A DNA stretch of 64,000 bases from Eulemur rufifrons (lineage: Eukaryota > Chordata > Mammalia > Primates > Lemuridae), in assembly GCF_041146395.1 (NCBI RefSeq), contig NC_091009.1, positions 4,335,001 through 4,399,000 on the forward strand, written 5' to 3'. A program made the translations under genes and the position numbers. Under the pieces are notes generated by a model that searched no databases, was not told the origin of the DNA, and was given only the letters and a program-made list of their open reading frames with translations. Shown one piece after another: positions 1-9,319 of this stretch. Position 1 is the first letter of the stretch. Each line of letters opens with the position of its first letter.

Positions 1-1534
1 CGCACTCCTGCACGCGAACCCACCGACCGGGGGAGACGGCCACCGCGGGGGACGACGGCGCCCCACACGCCATCGACACGCAACGCCACCGCAGGCAAGC
101 GGGCGGGCGGCGGCGGACCACGGGAGAGGCCGCTACGGACATACGGGGTAGAGCGATGCAGCACCGGGGGCACGGATGCCCTCCCGGCTACGAAAGCCAG
201 ACGGGAGAGAACGAGATGGCTCAAGGCGGCGGCGAGCGGGGTGGGGGCCGCGGGGCGCGGCATAAGGCGACGACGGGGGAAGGGGCCGACGGGCACCAGG
301 AGGCCCGAGGGGAGGGGTGTAGCAAGCCTCAGACGGCAGCCCACCGGCCAGGACACGCACGGGATCTCACCGCCAGTGGCCTCCGCGCACAAGGGCGGTC
401 CCGCGGCACCTGGGACGACCGGCTGCGCCTTCGGCGAGTTCCCCAAACCCCCCGCGCACCTCGCAAGGCCCGGACCCCGACCGCCATCGCGGTCGCGTGT
501 AGCTCCGGAAAAACGCTCTTCTTGCACGCACGCGCGACCGGCCGCCCTCCAACGCCGTCTGGCCCGCCACGCGGAGGCCCGCCGACCGTTCAACCGAGGC
601 ACGTCGCCGGGGGGTGGGGGGCGCCATCCAGGGCCTTGGCGGCCAGGGCGACGCCCCCTCCCCGCGGCGAGGTCAGGTTCGGGCAGCGCAGTCGGGCGAA
701 CGCTCGTCGCGGGGCGGTCGGCAGCCGTGAGGAAGACAAAAGGAGCACCCTTTCGAACACGGATGAGACCCCGCGAGGGCGAGGCACGAGAGCCCGTGGG
801 AGGCGAGACCTGCGCCGCGACCGGGCCACTGGGGAAACAACGCCACGGGATCCCACCGCCCCAAACCCGAGAGCGGTCCCGCAACACGCCCGTGACGCCA
901 GCCGGCCAAAGCCTTCGGCACCCCCTCGACCCTCCCAACGGGGCCACAGCCTCACCACCGGGGCGTCCCTTCGGCCCTCGGCCCGCACGCCACCGCGCCT
1001 AATCCCATTCTCCTCCGTTTCCCAATCCTGTCTCGCTACGGGGGAGCACCGCGCACCGTTGGAACGACCCCCTCATTGGCCGGGCAGTCCCCCAAGCCGC
1101 AATCCACAGGCGCCAGCACGGGAGCACCCATCCATCCGCGGCCTGGCACGGGACCGGGTGGAGGGCCACACGCTCACAGGGGATGGGGAGGGGGCGCGAG
1201 ACGGGCCGCACCACCACCCCCTTCCCCCAGCGCACACCGGGGCGACCCGCGGCCCGGGCACGCAGCGCACACACGCGGGCACCCTTCACAGCTGGAACGC
1301 CGGCCGGGCCCGGCGTGACCCTCCCCCAGACTTCAGAGGGGGAGGCGCGGACCACGTTAGGCGAAGAGTGGCACTCGGCCCCCACCGCGGGGGCCGGCGG
1401 ACCGCTCCCCCCCACGGCAGGGGAGGAGGGAACTCTGCCCACGCACAACTGGCAGCCGCAGGGGCGGCGGCTGACGACGCGCAGAGAGGCGGCGGGCTGG
1501 GGGATCCGTCAAACCCCAGAAGAGGACACGCCTT

Positions 1535-1575
1535 CATGATCGCTAGAGAAGACGCTTTCTCGCCAAAGGTGGATC
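1535..1575 (-). other. conserved 5'ETS block near the A0 processing region
   Basis: The minus strand contains CTTCTCTAGCGATC within a GAGAAAGCG...GGCGTG context. The same block occurs in the human 5'ETS, near the A0 cleavage region at about +1.64 kb by my recollection. Here it lies about 1.4 kb from the inferred start, implying a somewhat shorter spacer. The match is seen directly; the processing role is inferred from human rDNA. Confidence 0.7.
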
Positions 1576-2504
1576 GCCCCCGACCCCCGGTCGCTCCCGT
1601 AAGGGCCCTGGGCGGAGGCGTTCAGGCATGCCCCGGGGGAGGTGTGGGGGGGTCTGCGGCATGGGGCAAAACACGCACGGTTGGCGACTCCTGAGCGTTC
1701 GCGGTCGGGGCCCCTGGTCCAAAAGCCACCTCACTTCGAGGGGAACACTCCCCCGTCGGTATGGGAGAGGGGTCACCGAGGCAGACCAGGCCGGTGGCAG
1801 AGGCCCCCCACGGGGCCGGCCGGCACCACGTCGCCGGCCCGGCCCCACCACGATCGCCCACACGACCGTGCAACCACCCCCCCCTCGGGCAGAGTGGGAA
1901 GAGCACAAGCCGTGCGCTCGCCTTTCGAAGTCCGCCACGCACACATCGTGGGGACACCGAGACAACGCCCCCCGCCCGCCCACGCAGCGCAGGAGGATGC
2001 CTCTAGGCTTGCCCGCTTCGACCCCCCAACCCCAAAGCACGCTGCTCAAGGGTGTACCCAACGCAGCAGACGCTGCAGCGGCGACCAGAGGGGGACGCCG
2101 GTAACGAGGACAACCACCGCTCGGTTTCGGGCACCTTGGCGAACAACCCGGTGCGCTCCGAGGGCACCACAAAAGGGCCACGCAGACCCAGCAGCCACGC
2201 ACCAAACGGGGCACGCGACCGGGCAGGCGGCACGGCCCCACACCCGTCCGTCGCGGGCAGGGGGGACCCCGGCCAGGCAACAGCCACACAGGGCGAGCGA
2301 GGGCTGCCCGCTGCGTCAAGAGGACTCACGACCCCCCGCCAACGCCACGAGGCCGAGGGCGGGGCGACCGCGGTCGGGCCGGATAGTCTCGCACCCGCGC
2401 CTCCCACGCACCGCCCACAGGCGGGGAAGGAGAGGTGAGGTGCCCGCGGGCAGAACGAGAAGAGCGGCCACCATTCACCATGAATGGACCGTCCCTCGCC
2501 TGGC

Positions 2505-2550
2505 ACGCGGCTCAAGGCCCGGGAGAGCGCGACGTCACCACATCGATCAG
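2505..2550 (-). other. conserved 5'ETS early processing site (A'/01)
   Basis: The minus strand reads GATCGATGTGGTGACGTC followed by a near-match to GTGCTCTCCCGGGCC, the most conserved block of the primate 5'ETS around the primary A'/01 cleavage site. It lies about 400 bases downstream of the inferred start; the human site is at about +414. This spacing supports placing the start at 2946. Confidence 0.82.
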
Positions 2551-2926
2551 GCCCCGAGGACGGGGAGGGTTGGGGGAGGTCAGTCAGGCCGGCGAGGACA
2601 GCGATCGGAGGAGCCCGCTTCAGCCTCGCCAGCCCCGCCTCCCAAGCACAACCCAAAGACGAGGACCGCCTGACACGCAACGGCACAGAGCCAGCGGGGT
2701 AAGGGGGAAGGTTGCCGCAAACCTCCCCCCCTCCCCCGGGTGCCGTCTCTCGAGGGGACAAGAGACCAACGCGAGAGGCGGGCACCACCGTCGGGACACT
2801 CCGACGCCCTAGAGCCGGCGCGCGGGCCCAGGAGGTCAGCTCAAAGGGAACAGGGCAGGGCGCTGGATCCCCAGGAACCCAGAACCCTGTCCGCGTGCGG
2901 AGGCCCAACCCCTCCAGCGACAGTCG

Positions 2927-3110
2927 CCGAAGGACAGCGTGTCAGTACTAACCTGCAGGCGGAAGATGACGATATGAGGTGATCAAAAACACCGCGCAGG
3001 AAGACGGGGACCGAGCCACTTGAACACGCCTGCCCCCACGACACTCGACACGGCCACCTGTCCCCAGCAGGTCCCCAGCGCCAGCAGACAAGGGGCACTC
3101 AGGGACATCT
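2927..3110 (-). promoter_or_regulatory. RNA polymerase I promoter of rDNA
   Basis: The start (+1) is placed at 2946 by alignment to the human initiator (GCTGACACGCTG, here ACTGACACGCTG). The core promoter would cover about -45 to +20 and the UBF/SL1-binding upstream element about -107 to -156. Pol I promoters diverge quickly, and beyond the initiator I see little exact match to human, so the outer limit is a guess. Transcription runs toward the left edge. Confidence 0.75.
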
Positions 3111-3147
3111 GGTCGGCCCCCGTGGCGTAGAGGGCCAGGGAGGCCCT

Positions 3148-3440
3148 CACCGTCCACGCGCGCCACCCAGGGCCCAGCACGGGGACTTGTGGAGGAGAAA
3201 ACATCGGGACGGGACCGCCACGGCCCACGAGCGCCCACGGGACGACAGGGGTCGCCCTCGCCGGCCACCCAGGGCCACCCAGGGCCCGGTCCCCGGCCCC
3301 AGCACGGGGACTTGTGGAGGAGAAAACATCGGGACGAGACAGCCGCGGCCCACGAGCGCCCGCGGGCCGACAGGGGTCGCCCTCGCCGGCCACCCGCGCC
3401 ACCCAGGGCCCGGTCCGCGCCCCCAGAGTAGGACTCGGAA
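3148..3440 (-). repeat. 125-bp tandem repeats upstream of the rDNA promoter
   Basis: Two near-identical 125-bp units begin at 3176 and 3301 with AGCACGGGGACTTGTGGAGG, flanked by partial units on both sides. They lie about 230-490 bp upstream of the start. Mouse and Xenopus rDNA have tandem enhancer or spacer-promoter repeats in the same place, so an enhancer role is plausible but not shown by the sequence. Translations of the units are artefacts. Confidence 0.85.
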
Positions 3441-4078
3441 GAAGCCACGGACGACTGGGTGCCACTCACAGGGCTGTCCCTGCCTCCTGAGCGGGAACCA
3501 GGGAAAATGGGTAGGAAAGGCGAGGCCGAGGGAGAGGGACACGCATGCACGGGACGGCGGCCGGTCGCCGGACACCCTCCTCTCCCGCCCGCGTGTGCCG
3601 TCTCCTTCCTGTCCCCGCGGGGTGGGTCGGGTCTCCAAAGCGGCCACAGCGTGCTGGTCGACCTGCCCGGGCAGCCCCGCAAGCCGCCTGGCTGGCTGAG
3701 CCTGGAAGCGCGGCGACAACGTCCTCCCGCCACACAGCCCTGCAGGCCCAAGCTCTGCCTCCCAGATGTCCCAGCCGGCGTCCCGGCACGAACCAGATGG
3801 CCCCGCGAAGGCTGCTTGCTTCCCGGAACTCAGCCTCGCTCGCATCGGGGACTGTCCCCTGCTTTGCCTGCTGCACCGAAGATTCAGAGGACAAGAGACT
3901 TGTAGAAAAGCGGCCGCCAGGTGGAGCCCGACCACAACCGGCGCCAGCCACCAGAGGTCTGCTGCAAAACACGGGGCAACCCTCTGGAGCCCATCATTTC
4001 AGAGTCCAGAAGGTCCCCCGGGGGCATCAAACACAGTCCCCCTACTCCCCACGGAAGCCATCGAAAAATGACGGGTCA
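3441..4078 (-). other. rDNA intergenic spacer, unique part
   Basis: This is GC-rich, CpG-rich spacer between the promoter repeats and the 5S-like copy. Apart from the Sal-box-like site I recognise no gene or known repeat. The open frames here have no recognisable domain and are read as chance frames. Confidence 0.6.
3654..3664 (-). promoter_or_regulatory. Sal-box-like TTF-I site (candidate upstream terminator T0)
   Basis: The minus strand reads AGGTCGACCAG, an exact match to the core mammalian Sal box bound by TTF-I. The orientation would stop or organise Pol I coming from the preceding repeat. It lies about 0.71 kb upstream of the start, beyond the 125-bp repeats, whereas T0 in mouse is only about 170 bp upstream. 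Confidence 0.62.
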
Positions 4079-4163
4079 GTCTAGGGCCACGCCACCCTGA
4101 ACGCGCCCAATCTCGTCTGATCTTGGAAGCTAAGCAGGCCCCGGCCTGGCTAGCACTGGGATC
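4079..4163 (+). pseudogene. 5S rRNA pseudogene, 3'-truncated
   Basis: The block GTCTA..GGCC..CCACCCTGAACGCGCCC continues through ATCTCGTCTGATC and GGAAGCTAAGCAGG. It matches about the first 85 of the 121 nucleotides of vertebrate 5S rRNA with scattered substitutions. Box A of the internal Pol III promoter is intact; the intermediate element is altered and box C is largely lost, and the match ends abruptly. It lies on the strand opposite to the 45S unit. It is not expected to give a functional 5S rRNA. Confidence 0.87.
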
Positions 4164-4229
4164 AAAGAAAGGATGGGTCGGCCCGACCACCGACACCGTC
4201 CACCAAACCCGTCTCTGCACAGACCACAA

Positions 4230-4918
4230 CATAGCCGAGAGACAGACAGGCAGAAACAGAAAGAGAGAAAGGGAGAGAAAGGAAAAGAACAGAAAGAAAA
4301 GAGACGGAGAAACAGAGAGAGAAAGTCAGAAAGAAGAAAACAGTAAATAAGAAAAGACAGGAAGAGGGCACGGGGAAGAAAGAAAAAGGAAGGGAGGAAG
4401 GAGATAGGAAACACAGAAAGACAGAAGGAAAGAAGAAATAAGGAAAGAAAAGACAGGCAGAAAGAAAGAGAATGAGAAAAAGGAAGGAAGGATGGAAGCA
4501 GAAAGAAAGACAGACAGACAGACAGAAGGAGGGAAAGAAAGAAAAGAAAAAGAAAGGAAATTAAGAGAGAAAAAGAAAGAGCACGGAAAGATGGAAAGAG
4601 AAAAAGATAGAGAGAAGGAAGGAGAGAGAAAGTATAGAAAGAGACAGAAAGGAAGAAGGAAGGAGAGAGAAAGGAGAGAATGAGAAAGAAAGAAGGTAGG
4701 AAAGTAGAAAGGGGGAAGAAAGATGGAAAAAACAGAGATAGAAACACAGGATAACAGGAGAAAGGAAGAGAGGAAAGAAAAATGGAAAGAAATACGGAAG
4801 GAAGGAAGGCAGGCAGGCAGGAAGGAAGACAGGAAGACTGAAAGAAGGAAACAACAAAGAAGTAAAGAAAAGGCAGAAGGAGGAAGAGAAAGAAAGAAAG
4901 AAAGAAGGGGGGGGAGAG
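4230..4918 (+). repeat. polypurine (GA-rich) low-complexity tract
   Basis: About 690 bp is almost entirely G and A on the plus strand (AGAAAGAAAGG-type units). The complement is a pyrimidine tract of the kind found in primate rDNA spacers. Minus-strand frames rich in Leu, Ser and Phe are artefacts of this composition. Such mirror purine tracts can form triplex DNA. Confidence 0.9.
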
Positions 4919-5595
4919 ATGATAGGATGAGAAAACCTTTCTGTCGTGGAATCATAAAACCCCTTCCTATCTTAGGATCATGAAACCCAGGGTGGAACTA
5001 TGATACACTTCACATTCTCAGAGCACGCCGGCTGGTGAAACAAAGAAAGAAGTCAGGGACAAAGAGAACACATTCACGGGGCCTGGCCGGGGGCCAGGGT
5101 GGGGCGGCCCGAGGCTGTCGCCAGAGCCATCTCTGTGGCAGGACGTCGCAACACGCCTACCGGATTTTCCCATAACGCTCGCCCTCCGCCAGGTGACCCC
5201 CGTCATCCACCGATCCAAGTGTCAGCCTGGAAAGGACGGGCTCCCTCGTGGCGGAGGGAGCGTGGGGGCGGGAGTGGGTACACACTGGGTCGCAGGCCTC
5301 CTCCCGGCCCCTCTCGGACCACGTCTCTCAGCCCTGGGGCACACTCCCCACCACTAGTCGACCAGAGAGCCCCCGGGGGCGGGGGGCCGGAGGGGGGCGT
5401 CCACGACAGGGAGAGAGGACAGGGACCCATCGGCCCGTGCTAGATGCCACGGGTGGAGGCAGGACCTGCTGAAGACACACGAACAGTACGGAGAGGTTCA
5501 GAGCGGGGCCTAGGCGCAGCCACTCACGATGATCTCACAGTTGGACTATCTGTCACGGTGGACCGAAGCGCATGAAGTGGGCGCTCCCGGAAACG

Positions 5596-5598
<3 letters not shown>
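4919..5598 (-). other. rDNA intergenic spacer, second GC-rich part
   Basis: Spacer-like GC-rich sequence follows the purine tract. It contains a second, imperfect Sal-box core (AGTCGACCAGA on the plus strand at about 5356-5366). No gene or coding frame is recognised. Confidence 0.5.
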
Positions 5599-5636
<38 letters not shown>

Positions 5637-5657
5637 CGCGCGTGCGCCTGTGTGTGG

Positions 5658-5691
<34 letters not shown>
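5599..5691 (+). repeat. compound microsatellite (GT)n(GC)n(GA)n
   Basis: A (GT) run of about 15 units passes into alternating GC and then, after a short spacer, a (GA) run of about 15 units. The purine-pyrimidine alternation is favourable for Z-DNA. Confidence 0.93.
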
Positions 5692-5694
<3 letters not shown>

Positions 5695-6005
5695 GAGAAG
5701 ACGGTCGGTACATTCACTCACTCCTGTACCCGGGCCAGTCGTTTCTCCCGAAGGACAGAAATCCATAAAACACCCACGTCTAAAGAGTGTTTACACAGAG
5801 CTAACCCTAGGTCGAATCAGTCAGGAGTCGAGTGCGGGGAATCCTATGGTCCCAAACTGGGACTCCAGTCCCGGCCCCATAGCAAAAGGGGGTCATTTCT
5901 CAGAAAACGCACGCACACAGAAACGGGTAACGTTTATACAATTTTATACCGTGGTAGTGACTTCCTTCCCCGCGCCCGTGTTCTTAGGATCGGTCTCACT
6001 ACATA
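5692..6005 (-). other. last spacer-like stretch before the rDNA boundary
   Basis: This is moderately GC-rich sequence with many CpGs and no recognised repeat or gene. Base composition drops sharply at about 6,005-6,022, where a poly(T) run opens AT-rich DNA. I place the end of rDNA-like sequence here by composition alone. Confidence 0.45.
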
Positions 6006-6023
6006 GTACTTTTTTTTTTTTTC

Positions 6024-6684
6024 TGAGCTTTATTTTATTTTATTGTAATTTCATTAGAGATGGCGGCTTTCATTGTTTTTGTGCACAATAAGAGATGACA
6101 CTTCAAAATGATGATTTTTTTGATTTTCAGACACCTCATGAGGCACCCACTTACTGAGCTTTTTCACCTTTCCAATTTGTTTCAAATGCCAAATGACCAC
6201 AGAATGAATGCTCAACATTGAGTTCTTCGGCAACTTCTCCTGTATTTGTAAGAGGATCAGCTTCAATGATTGCTCTCAATTGGTTGTTGTCAACTTCTGA
6301 TGGTCGGCCACCGCGCTCCTCTTCTTCAGGGTTCTCGTCTCCTTGCAAAACTTCTTAAACCACCACTGCACTGTACATTCCTTAGCAGTTTCTGGGCCAA
6401 ATGCGTTGTTGATGTTGCGAGTTGTCTCCACTGCTTTATGACCCATTGTGAACCTGTGTAATAAAATCATTTGAATTTTCTTTTTGTATAACATCATTTC
6501 CATTGTCTAAAATAAATATAAAATAAACAGCAGATACTAAGTCCTTAGCAAAAAAACATAAAGTGAGAAATGCGGATTAAAATAATATATAACATAACCA
6601 CGTTTATTTAAGAATGTATTCCAATATCAAATGGCAAATGTTAGCAATGCTAAAACCACAATTACTTTTGCACAAAGCTAACAC
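6024..6684 (-). mobile_element. Hsmar1-like (cecropia-subfamily) mariner, 3'-truncated
   Basis: Minus-strand frames give the N-terminal DNA-binding half of a mariner transposase, recognised by NNAFGPETA, VQWWFKKFC, GGRPSEVDN, LRAIIEADPLT, GKVKKL and KWVPHE. These are close to the transposase part of human SETMAR. The frame is shifted at about 6,330 and the similarity ends near 6,054, before the catalytic DDD domain. The 5' terminal inverted repeat is visible at about 6,645-6,684 (minus strand TTAGCTTTGTGCAAAAGTAA). The truncated end carries AATAAA-like motifs and an A13 run (minus strand). The element is inactive. Confidence 0.85.
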
Positions 6685-6739
6685 AAATTAAAGTAATAAT
6701 AAATATCTTTTTTCCCTTTAAAATTGACAAAACCTGAAA

Positions 6740-7300
6740 ATATTGATAATATCTAGTGATGGTGAAGAAATGGGGAAGTGAATATTTACATATTGTTGCT
6801 TGTAGTATACTTCGAACAAATTATTTGAGAAGTAATTCAGCAGTACTTGCTATAATTCAAAACAAGCACATCATTTGCATCAGCATTTCAACTTCTAGCA
6901 ATCTAGGTCATGAAAATAAAAGCCTAAGTGTGTAAGGGTATATATGTGCAGCTGGATTTTTGTATTATAAGCAACATTGAAAAATTTGGAACAATCTAAA
7001 TAAACATAAAGAAATGACTGAATAAACTACAATGCCACCATATAATTGAGTATTATGCAACCAATATAAAAGACAAATCTACATATTGACTTGGTAGTGT
7101 AAAAGCCAAATTTTAGCTCAGTAAGCACATAATGACTCCATTCTTGGAAACATAAAAGTGTGTGGTTATTTATACATATAGATTTGTTGCATATACTCAA
7201 GAAAATGTCACAAAGGAACTTAACATAGGTCACTTTTGGGAAGATAGAATTTGATGAGTGGGTGATACAACAAATGTTCACTTAACAACTTTAGATAATT
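6740..7300 (+). mobile_element. old L1 (L1M-type) 3' region
   Basis: The text resembles the sense 3' end of old L1 elements: AGCAACATTGAAAAATTTGG, then a 'cataaagaaatgactgaata' phrase and a 'tattatgcaacca' phrase. It is strongly diverged and has no significant reading frame. Confidence 0.55.
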
Positions 7301-7924
7301 GTTTTAAAGTAGTGGAATTACAAATTATTTTTCATTTTTGTTGTTTTCTAACATTTTTCTGAAATAGAGAGCAAATAATGGCTGGATCAGGATCCTGGAG
7401 GAGACTGTAGAGGAAGGAACCAAGGGTATAAGCAGAAGGACGCACTTCAAACACAATGAATACTTCACTCCGCAAGCGCGTGACAAGAGGGAAGAATTGG
7501 TGGGGATGTAGATCTGCAGGGAGGTAAGAGGTAGGGTCGGAGAGTTAGGAGTGGAGACATCTTGCCTGATGATCCTGTGTTCTAAGTAAAAATGAGAAGG
7601 AAACCTGGGCTTGAGGAGAGTGGTGAAGGTTTGGAGTCGTCAAAGAGGAAAAGATGCTGACCAATGACAAGTGAGGAAAAATCCACCTGTGAAGTTTTTC
7701 TTATCTAGGCCTAGCGGTGGCCCCTCACTGCAAGACACTAACAGCAAGACAGGCTAACGATGCAGTCTTGGTTACTTCCCAGAAAGAGGAGAATGGATTC
7801 GGTGGACTGCCATCATTCTCTGCCACGTTGTGACTACCTTAGATGTTTTTTGTAACGCAGATCACTTTTCCTATCCCCTCACGCATCCATATTCAATTTG
7901 ACACTCACCCACCCTCAATTTGAA
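7301..7924. other. unassigned intergenic sequence
   Basis: No gene, RNA or confidently named repeat is recognised. The purine-rich part at about 7,380-7,680 could be a decayed L2, but no diagnostic motif was found. Confidence 0.4.
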
Positions 7925-8115
7925 ATTCGTTTTTTAAATGTTATTATTTATTTTTTTAGTTGACAAAATTGCATACATTTACAGTGCACAACATAATGTT
8001 TTACAATATGTATATGTTGTGGAATGGCTAAATCAAACTAACATATGCATTACCTCATATACTTTTTTGTGGTGACAACATGAAAAATCTACTGTCTTAA
8101 CACTTCAAGTTTTTT
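7925..8115 (-). mobile_element. L1 3' end fragment (antisense)
   Basis: This carries the typical reverse-complement L1 3' UTR phrases: 'acaatatgtatatgttgtgg', 'ggctaaatcaaactaac' and 'gcattacctcatatac'. A similar fragment occurs at about 23,820-24,060. Confidence 0.7.
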
Positions 8116-9005
8116 TTTTAATAAAGACATCATACACTTATTGGAGCTAAAAATGACCTTTGAAATAAGCATTGTATCTATTAAGCAAAAATTATTCCTA
8201 TGGAAGGTGATAGCATGATAGGTAACATAAACATATTGCAAATAATTTTATGCGAAATGCATAAAAGAGCATGGGTGAATAATTTGAACTGATGCATTTT
8301 TTTTAGTACCAGGAGCTTCTCCAAATTCTAAAATTTGCACCATATTCACAATCTTCAAAACACTATCCAAGGATACACCATGTTTTTGAAAGGACTACAC
8401 TGCCCTCTACAGCTTCAGCATAAGTAATACCGTTTGTGGGGAAAAACCAGCAGTTGGAACATCAACACGGAAGTGTGTGCGATTAACACGCCTCAGAAAT
8501 TCACTTTTCCTTCTTGAACTGAATGAAAGCATTAAAATTTTAATAAAATTTAATAAATTATATTTATTTTAATAAATAAAATGAAAATATTAAAATAAAG
8601 ATCACATTTTAAGCGAAGTGTACTACAGTATGTATAACAGGTACCTATTTATGTAAAAAGATACGAAATATAGAAAAAGATGCATATATGTGCATATCTG
8701 TACATTACTTTGAGGAGAACCCTTTAGGAAATGACACAGTTGCCTACAGGGAGGCAAACTGGCACCTTAGGGGTTAAATATGAGATTTATTTTTCACTGT
8801 GGATCTTATTGTAAAACTTGAACTTTTTGATCATACACATTCATTAATCTTACCAGTAACAAAAGAGTTAATCAGTGAAGACTTTACTAATAATTACCTA
8901 CCAGAGAAGTTTTATGCATCCAATGTTAAGCATCTCTTTCCAGAAATTACATAACTTCAGATAAGTTATGTAATCTTTGTGCCTGCCGTGACCACTCTAT
9001 TTAAA
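8116..9005. other. unassigned AT-rich intergenic sequence
   Basis: AT-rich sequence contains a short AATAAAATTT-type repeat at about 8,530-8,600. No gene or named element is recognised. Confidence 0.4.
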
Positions 9006-9318
9006 TTAAAGCATACCTTCCTTAACTCTAGATTACCTTATTAGCTACAGCCCAACATCTTCACAATGTAGCCACAAAAAGGGTAGTGTATACTAGCTCA
9101 CATTTGGATAACAAAACAAATCTTGAATGAGTACACTCTATTTTATATCCTGTTTTTATCTTTTAACTATTTTTTTAAGTTGAGAGAAACTAATTTTTAT
9201 GGTTTCTCTCAAATATTAATTATGAAATAGTATACAATGAAAAGTAAACCTATTTCCAACTCAGTCCTTCTCGCCAAAGGAAGCTAGATACATTCTATAT
9301 ATCTTTCCAGAAATTATG
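9006..9318 (-). mobile_element. L1M 3' UTR-like fragment, copy 1 of a direct repeat
   Basis: This is similar over about 300 bp to 11,679-11,985. Both contain 'cataccttccttaactct', 'atactagttcaca/ctcaca', 'aaacaaatcttgaa' and 'ctttccagaaattat'. The end resembles an old L1 3' UTR read in reverse. The two copies lie about 2.67 kb apart. Confidence 0.6.
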
Positions 9319-9319
9319 C

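Larger units (their letters stand above)
1..2946 (-). rRNA. 45S pre-rRNA 5' external transcribed spacer (partial)
   Basis: Read on the minus strand, this GC-rich block begins with ACTGACACGCTGTCC, which matches the first transcribed bases of the human 45S pre-rRNA, followed by a similar GGGTTGGGCCTCCG. Two further conserved 5'ETS blocks follow in the right order, at about +400 and +1,400. The 5'ETS is removed from the pre-rRNA in the nucleolus by U3-dependent processing and encodes no protein. The human 5'ETS is about 3.65 kb, so 18S should lie past the left edge. The long open frames on both strands follow from the lack of AT-rich stop codons. Confidence 0.88.

Noticed and set aside
156..2910. 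Long open frames (up to 512 codons) on both strands of the GC-rich left end
   Set aside because: The region is the 5'ETS of rDNA, shown by the conserved start and processing motifs. The frames are rich in Arg, Pro and Gly, overlap on both strands and have no domain.
3176..3425. Tandem repeats considered as a CRISPR array
   Set aside because: The units are contiguous 125-bp repeats without unique spacers, in a primate rDNA spacer.
4079..4163. A functional 5S rRNA gene
   Set aside because: Only about the first 85 nucleotides are present, box C is largely lost and no T-run terminator follows in place.
4130..4955. Leu/Ser/Phe-rich minus-strand frames resembling membrane proteins
   Set aside because: They are translations of a simple pyrimidine tract and have no complexity of their own.
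6151..6503. A SETMAR-like host gene with a mariner domain
   Set aside because: No SET-domain exon lies nearby, the frame is shifted, the catalytic domain is missing and a transposon inverted repeat is present.
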